From contig NZ_JBNIEU010000002.1 in assembly GCF_049985285.1 (NCBI RefSeq), forward strand, positions 868,001 through 932,000: DNA of 64,000 bases. The letters are read 5' to 3'. The notes below the pieces were generated by a model. The model was not told the origin of the DNA and searched no databases. It was given only the letters and a program-made list of their open reading frames with translations. Made by a program: the position numbers and the translations under genes. Below are positions 60,635 through 64,000 of this stretch, in pieces; position 1 is the first letter of the stretch, and every line of letters begins with the position of its first letter. Source of the DNA: Aestuariirhabdus sp049985285 (GTDB taxonomy: Bacteria > Pseudomonadota > Gammaproteobacteria > Pseudomonadales > Aestuariirhabdaceae).

Positions 60635-61618
60635 TTGATTAAGGTTACGGCTGCAGTATTTGAGTGCGACGATATGATTATGGCCGCTCGCAGAGCTAAT
60701 GGTAAACATTTGGCCGGGTTTTGGGAGTTTCCCGGTGGAAAGCTGGAGCAGGGTGAAACTGAAGAAGAGTGTTTAGCAAGAGAACTTTTTGAGGAGTTTG
60801 GGGTTGAGGTCGTAGTCGGCGATTTTGTTACCGACAGCAGGCATGACTATGGAGATGTTAGTATTTTATTATTGGCATATAAGGTTCAGTTAGTTAGTGG
60901 CTCTTTCACCCTAAGGGATCACGACGAAATCTGCTGGCTGCCCATCACCCGTTTGCGAGAATTAGAATGGGCTCCTGCGGACCTCCCGGTTATCCATGCA
61001 CTTGAAGCTGAGTACTCAGCTTTGCAGACAGTTTCATATTACGATGATCATCCTCAAGCCTACTTCGATGAAACGTTGAACAATGATATGTCCGTGCTGC
61101 GAGATCGTTTTCTCGCGGAGGTGTCACCATCGGGCCGAATTCTCGATCTTGGATGCGGGTCTGGAAGAGATAGCAAATTTTTCTTGGACCGGGGGTTTGA
61201 TGTCGTCCCTATGGATGCCTCTGAACCCTTGGCAAAATTGGCGCAGAATTATTTGGGGTGCCACGTTCAGGTGTCAAACTACCAGGAACTTTCAGGCAAA
61301 GCGTGCTTCGATGGAATTTGGGCGTGTGCCAGTCTATTACATTGCCCGGAGCATCAAATTTATAGTGTTTTTAGTCGGTGCGTGGATGCGCTTAGGAGTC
61401 GAGGAGTGTTTTACTTTTCGTTCAAATCAGGTGTATCTCCACGTGTTGATAGTAGAGGTCGCTTTTTCAATGATTACACATTGACGAAAGCAAAAAATCT
61501 GATTGCACGGTTTTCAGAGCTAACTGTAATAGATGTATGGGAAGAGGAAAAGCCGCTTCGCGGTGCCAACCAGTATTGGATTAATGGGTTAGTCAGAAAA
61601 TGTGATGAGGCTCTATGA
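60635..61618 (+). CDS. NUDIX hydrolase fused to a SAM-dependent methyltransferase
   Basis: A 327-residue cytoplasmic fusion. Residues about 1-130 are a MutT-type NUDIX domain with a perfect box (G-x5-E-x7-RELFEEFGV) around GGKLEQGETEEE. Residues about 160-320 are a class I methyltransferase with the SAM loop ILDLGCGSGRDSKFF. The N-terminus resembles 8-oxo-dGTP diphosphatases and the methyl acceptor is unknown. Start TTG at 60635 with AGGA upstream. The stop overlaps the helicase ATG (ATGA), so the two proteins are co-translated and probably work together. The AT-rich codon use differs from the preceding genes. Confidence 0.82.
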   Translation: MIKVTAAVFECDDMIMAARRANGKHLAGFWEFPGGKLEQGETEEECLARELFEEFGVEVVVGDFVTDSRHDYGDVSILLLAYKVQLVSGSFTLRDHDEICWLPITRLRELEWAPADLPVIHALEAEYSALQTVSYYDDHPQAYFDETLNNDMSVLRDRFLAEVSPSGRILDLGCGSGRDSKFFLDRGFDVVPMDASEPLAKLAQNYLGCHVQVSNYQELSGKACFDGIWACASLLHCPEHQIYSVFSRCVDALRSRGVFYFSFKSGVSPRVDSRGRFFNDYTLTKAKNLIARFSELTVIDVWEEEKPLRGANQYWINGLVRKCDEAL

Positions 61619-64000
61619 CGGTGTTTGATAAGTATCTATCCACCGGTGGCGATGACCACTTTTTGCCAAATTTGGTGGAGGCGATTAACAGAGCGCAGAA
61701 AATAGATATCACGGTGGCTTTTATCCGTCAGACGGGGCTGTCTCTGTTAATGGAACCGCTGCTGGATGCCTTAGACAAAAAGGTCTCGGTGCGAATCTTG
61801 ACTGGCGATTATCTTTACATCACAGACCCCGAGGCGCTGCACACGCTTTTGCTATTAGGTGAGCAAGGGGCCGACGTCAGAGTCTTTGAAAGCAAAAACA
61901 GTACGAGCTTTCATATGAAAGCTTATATTTTCATCTACCCAGAGGATTGTGGAGCTTGTGCCTTTGTTGGTTCGAGTAATATTACACGATCAGCTCTGCA
62001 GCAGGGACTTGAATGGAATCTCCGAGTAGATCAAGCAGAAAACCCTCGTCGCTTTCGAGAGATATGCGAGGGCTTCGATGCTATCTTTCAACAGAATGAA
62101 ACTGTACCTCTGACACAATTATGGGTGGAAGACTACCAGCGACGTTATTCGCCTCCCGCTGGACGTAACGGACAGTTCGCTCCGGGAAGCGATGAAGTGC
62201 CGGAATTGGTTACTCCAAATGATGCTCAACAGGAGGCTCTCGATAATCTTGCTGAAACCCGAGAAGCTGGCTACCAGCGGGGCTTAGTGGTCATGGCAAC
62301 CGGGATGGGTAAAACATGGTTAGCCGCCTTTGACAGCAAGGCAATGAATGCCAAGCGTGTGCTGTTCGTAGCGCATCGAGAAGAAATTTTGCTGCAAGCT
62401 GAAGCAACCTTTATTCGTATTCACAGTGACGTGAAAGTAGGGCGCTATAGCGGTCAGTACAAAGAAGTGAACGTAGATATGCTGTTTGCCAGTGTTCAAA
62501 CCCTTGGTAGGCAAACTCATCTGGATCAATTTCCTAGCAATCATTTTGATTATATCGTTGTTGATGAGTTTCACCATGCGGCGGCGAGAACTTATCTGCG
62601 GTTACTTGCACACTTCCAACCGAGATTTATGCTGGGTTTGACTGCTACGCCGGAGAGGACCGATCAGTCCGATATATTATCTCTGTGTGATAATAATTTG
62701 GTGTTTTGTTGTGATCTATTTGACGGTATTGAGAGTCAGACTCTTTCTCCATTTGAATACTATGGGATTGGGGATGAAACGGTTGATTATCAAGAGATCA
62801 GTTGGCGCAATAGTCGTTTCGACCCTAATCAATTGGTTAACCAATTAGCCACGCTAGCTCGTGCAAATCATGCCCTTAAAGAGTGGAGTTCGCGTCATCA
62901 ATCAAAAACCTTGGCATTTTGTATATCGCAGAAACACGCTGACTTCATGGCGCATCACTTCAATCGAAATGGAGTTAAATCGTTATCGGTACATAGTGGC
63001 TCAGATGTTCGTAGAAATGATGCCATCAGTCAGCTCGAAGCGGGAAGAGTTTCTGTAATATTTTCCGTAGATCTTTTTAATGAAGGGGTTGACATCCCTT
63101 CAGTCGATACGGTTTTGATGTTGCGGCCAACGGAATCAAAAATCGTCTTTTTGCAACAGCTCGGTCGAGGGCTTCGCCGATATTCCTTGAAGGAAAAGTT
63201 GGTAGTGTTGGATTTTATTGGTAACCACCAGAGTTTTTTCAATAAGGCTGAGGCGCTTTTTAAAATTGGCGCTAGTAATCGAGAGCGTAAGGACTTTCTA
63301 AAAAGAGCAGAGTCAGAAACTCTTGAGTTACCGGCGGGCTGTTTTGTGAACTACGACCTTAGCGCTATCGATATTATGCGCAGTTTAATATCTACTAAAA
63401 CTGGGCATCAGCTCGAATTGTATCGCTCACTCAAGGATTCTTTAGGTAGGCGCCCGTCGCTTTCTGCTTTTTATCAAGCAGGAGGTTCCGTTGAAACTAT
63501 ACGTAAGGAGTATGGGCAGTGGTTTATCTTTGTAAAACAAGAAGGGGATCTGTCATCAATTGAAGTAGAGATGCTGGCTATCTACGAGAAATTTTTGTAT
63601 GAGGTAGAGACGACTAGTCTTACTCGATCCTTTAAAATGGTACTCTTAGAGGCTTTTTTGGAGATGAATGGTTTCTCCGAGGCCCCCTCGGTTGAGCTGT
63701 TGGCCAGGAAAAGCTTCGATGTTTTGAAACGCCGGCCCACTCTGAATCCTGATCTGCCCAACATATATTCCGAACTAACTAATCTAGATGGAGTAAACCA
63801 GACTAAGTGGGTGGCCTACTGGAAACAGAACCCCATTAACGCTTGGATAGGTGGGAATCGCTCCAAAGGACCTTTTTATTTTTCCCAACAAGATGGCAAT
63901 TTTAGTTTCACTGGTAATGTCGTTTCTGAACTCCTCGATCCTTTGTATGTATTGACTCAGGAACTAGTGAATTATCGCTTCCTTAGTTATGAGGTCCGCT
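61615..64000 (+). CDS. PLD-nuclease-like SF2 helicase, DUF3427-type (partial, runs off the window)
   Basis: The frame is open for at least 795 residues. Residues about 20-160 form a phospholipase D-like domain with H100-M-K102 and GSSNIT (119-124). Then comes an SF2 helicase with Walker A MATGMGKTW (227-235), DEFHH (317-321), GLTATPER, FNEGVDIPSVD and motif VI QQLGRGLRR (514-522). The rest matches the tail found in DUF3427 helicases, associated with nuclease-helicase proteins in accessory regions. The PLD domain may cleave nucleic acid that the helicase translocates along. The start overlaps the NUDIX-methyltransferase stop. Role in phage defence or DNA repair is inference. Confidence 0.85.
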   Translation, partial: MTVFDKYLSTGGDDHFLPNLVEAINRAQKIDITVAFIRQTGLSLLMEPLLDALDKKVSVRILTGDYLYITDPEALHTLLLLGEQGADVRVFESKNSTSFHMKAYIFIYPEDCGACAFVGSSNITRSALQQGLEWNLRVDQAENPRRFREICEGFDAIFQQNETVPLTQLWVEDYQRRYSPPAGRNGQFAPGSDEVPELVTPNDAQQEALDNLAETREAGYQRGLVVMATGMGKTWLAAFDSKAMNAKRVLFVAHREEILLQAEATFIRIHSDVKVGRYSGQYKEVNVDMLFASVQTLGRQTHLDQFPSNHFDYIVVDEFHHAAARTYLRLLAHFQPRFMLGLTATPERTDQSDILSLCDNNLVFCCDLFDGIESQTLSPFEYYGIGDETVDYQEISWRNSRFDPNQLVNQLATLARANHALKEWSSRHQSKTLAFCISQKHADFMAHHFNRNGVKSLSVHSGSDVRRNDAISQLEAGRVSVIFSVDLFNEGVDIPSVDTVLMLRPTESKIVFLQQLGRGLRRYSLKEKLVVLDFIGNHQSFFNKAEALFKIGASNRERKDFLKRAESETLELPAGCFVNYDLSAIDIMRSLISTKTGHQLELYRSLKDSLGRRPSLSAFYQAGGSVETIRKEYGQWFIFVKQEGDLSSIEVEMLAIYEKFLYEVETTSLTRSFKMVLLEAFLEMNGFSEAPSVELLARKSFDVLKRRPTLNPDLPNIYSELTNLDGVNQTKWVAYWKQNPINAWIGGNRSKGPFYFSQQDGNFSFTGNVVSELLDPLYVLTQELVNYRFLSYEVR

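Noticed and set aside
62320..62577. Minus-strand 85-codon frame in the helicase
   Set aside because: Antisense to the helicase motif region (Walker A to DEFHH); no ribosome site or family resemblance.
1..64000. CRISPR array
   Set aside because: No regularly spaced direct repeats with unique spacers were seen in the window.

Overview
The window reads as the chromosome of a marine-type gammaproteobacterium. It is moderately GC-rich and carries a sodium/solute symporter of the VC_2705 type with its DUF4212 partner, the canonical thrS-infC-rpmI-rplT-pheST-ihfA block, ilvGM, and a urea transport plus urease island behind NtrC/sigma-54 promoters. I cannot name a genus from the sequence alone. Gene density is high and most genes are chromosomal housekeeping. 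The last 3.4 kb is visibly more AT-rich and looks acquired.

Layout. 0-7.4 kb: truncated ppnN, the DUF4212/symporter pair, an intact IS3-family insertion, a cNMP/CBS/DUF294 protein and a LasT-type RNA methyltransferase. 7.5-13 kb: a small cereblon-like (CULT domain) protein, a LemA/M48 protease operon, an alpha/beta hydrolase and a rhodanese. 13-16 kb: a four-gene translationally coupled operon with a Tat-type exported protein, a PqqD-like protein, an HprK-related kinase and a nucleotidyltransferase (HPr-rel-A type). 16-24.6 kb: a dual-receiver diguanylate cyclase, a DMT transporter, a periplasmic binding protein, ilvGM with a complete attenuator leader, an aminotransferase and uvrB. 24.7-28.5 kb: three nucleotide-sugar enzymes. 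28.5-38 kb: DUF3581, MarC, tRNA-Val(GAC), the translation block and tRNA-Pro(GGG). 38-45.8 kb: small unknown genes, serine biosynthesis (serC, serA), a PhnA-type protein, a class III aminotransferase, a DMT transporter and a flavodoxin-like protein. 46-57.4 kb: urtABCDE and ureDABCEFG. 57.7-60.4 kb: DUF1415, a structured repeat region and an MsbA-like ABC exporter. 60.6-64 kb: a NUDIX-methyltransferase fusion overlapping a PLD/SF2 helicase that runs off the window.

How the parts work together. UrtA-E import urea at low concentration and UreABC with UreD/E/F/G hydrolyse it. Both operons have nearly identical sigma-54 promoter cores, each with two NtrC-like boxes about 31-32 bp apart, placed about 109 and 140 bp upstream of the predicted start, so they should be co-induced by nitrogen limitation. 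The ilvGM operon has a visible leader peptide, terminator and competing antiterminator.

Most worth a second look: (1) the HPr-rel-A operon with its likely exported substrate at 13.06-15.94 kb; (2) the NUDIX-methyltransferase/PLD-helicase pair behind a LexA-like operator at 60.5-64 kb, a candidate defence or DNA-repair island; (3) the bacterial cereblon-like protein at 7.47-7.88 kb with the full tri-tryptophan cage; (4) the paired nitrogen promoters; (5) the ilv attenuator.
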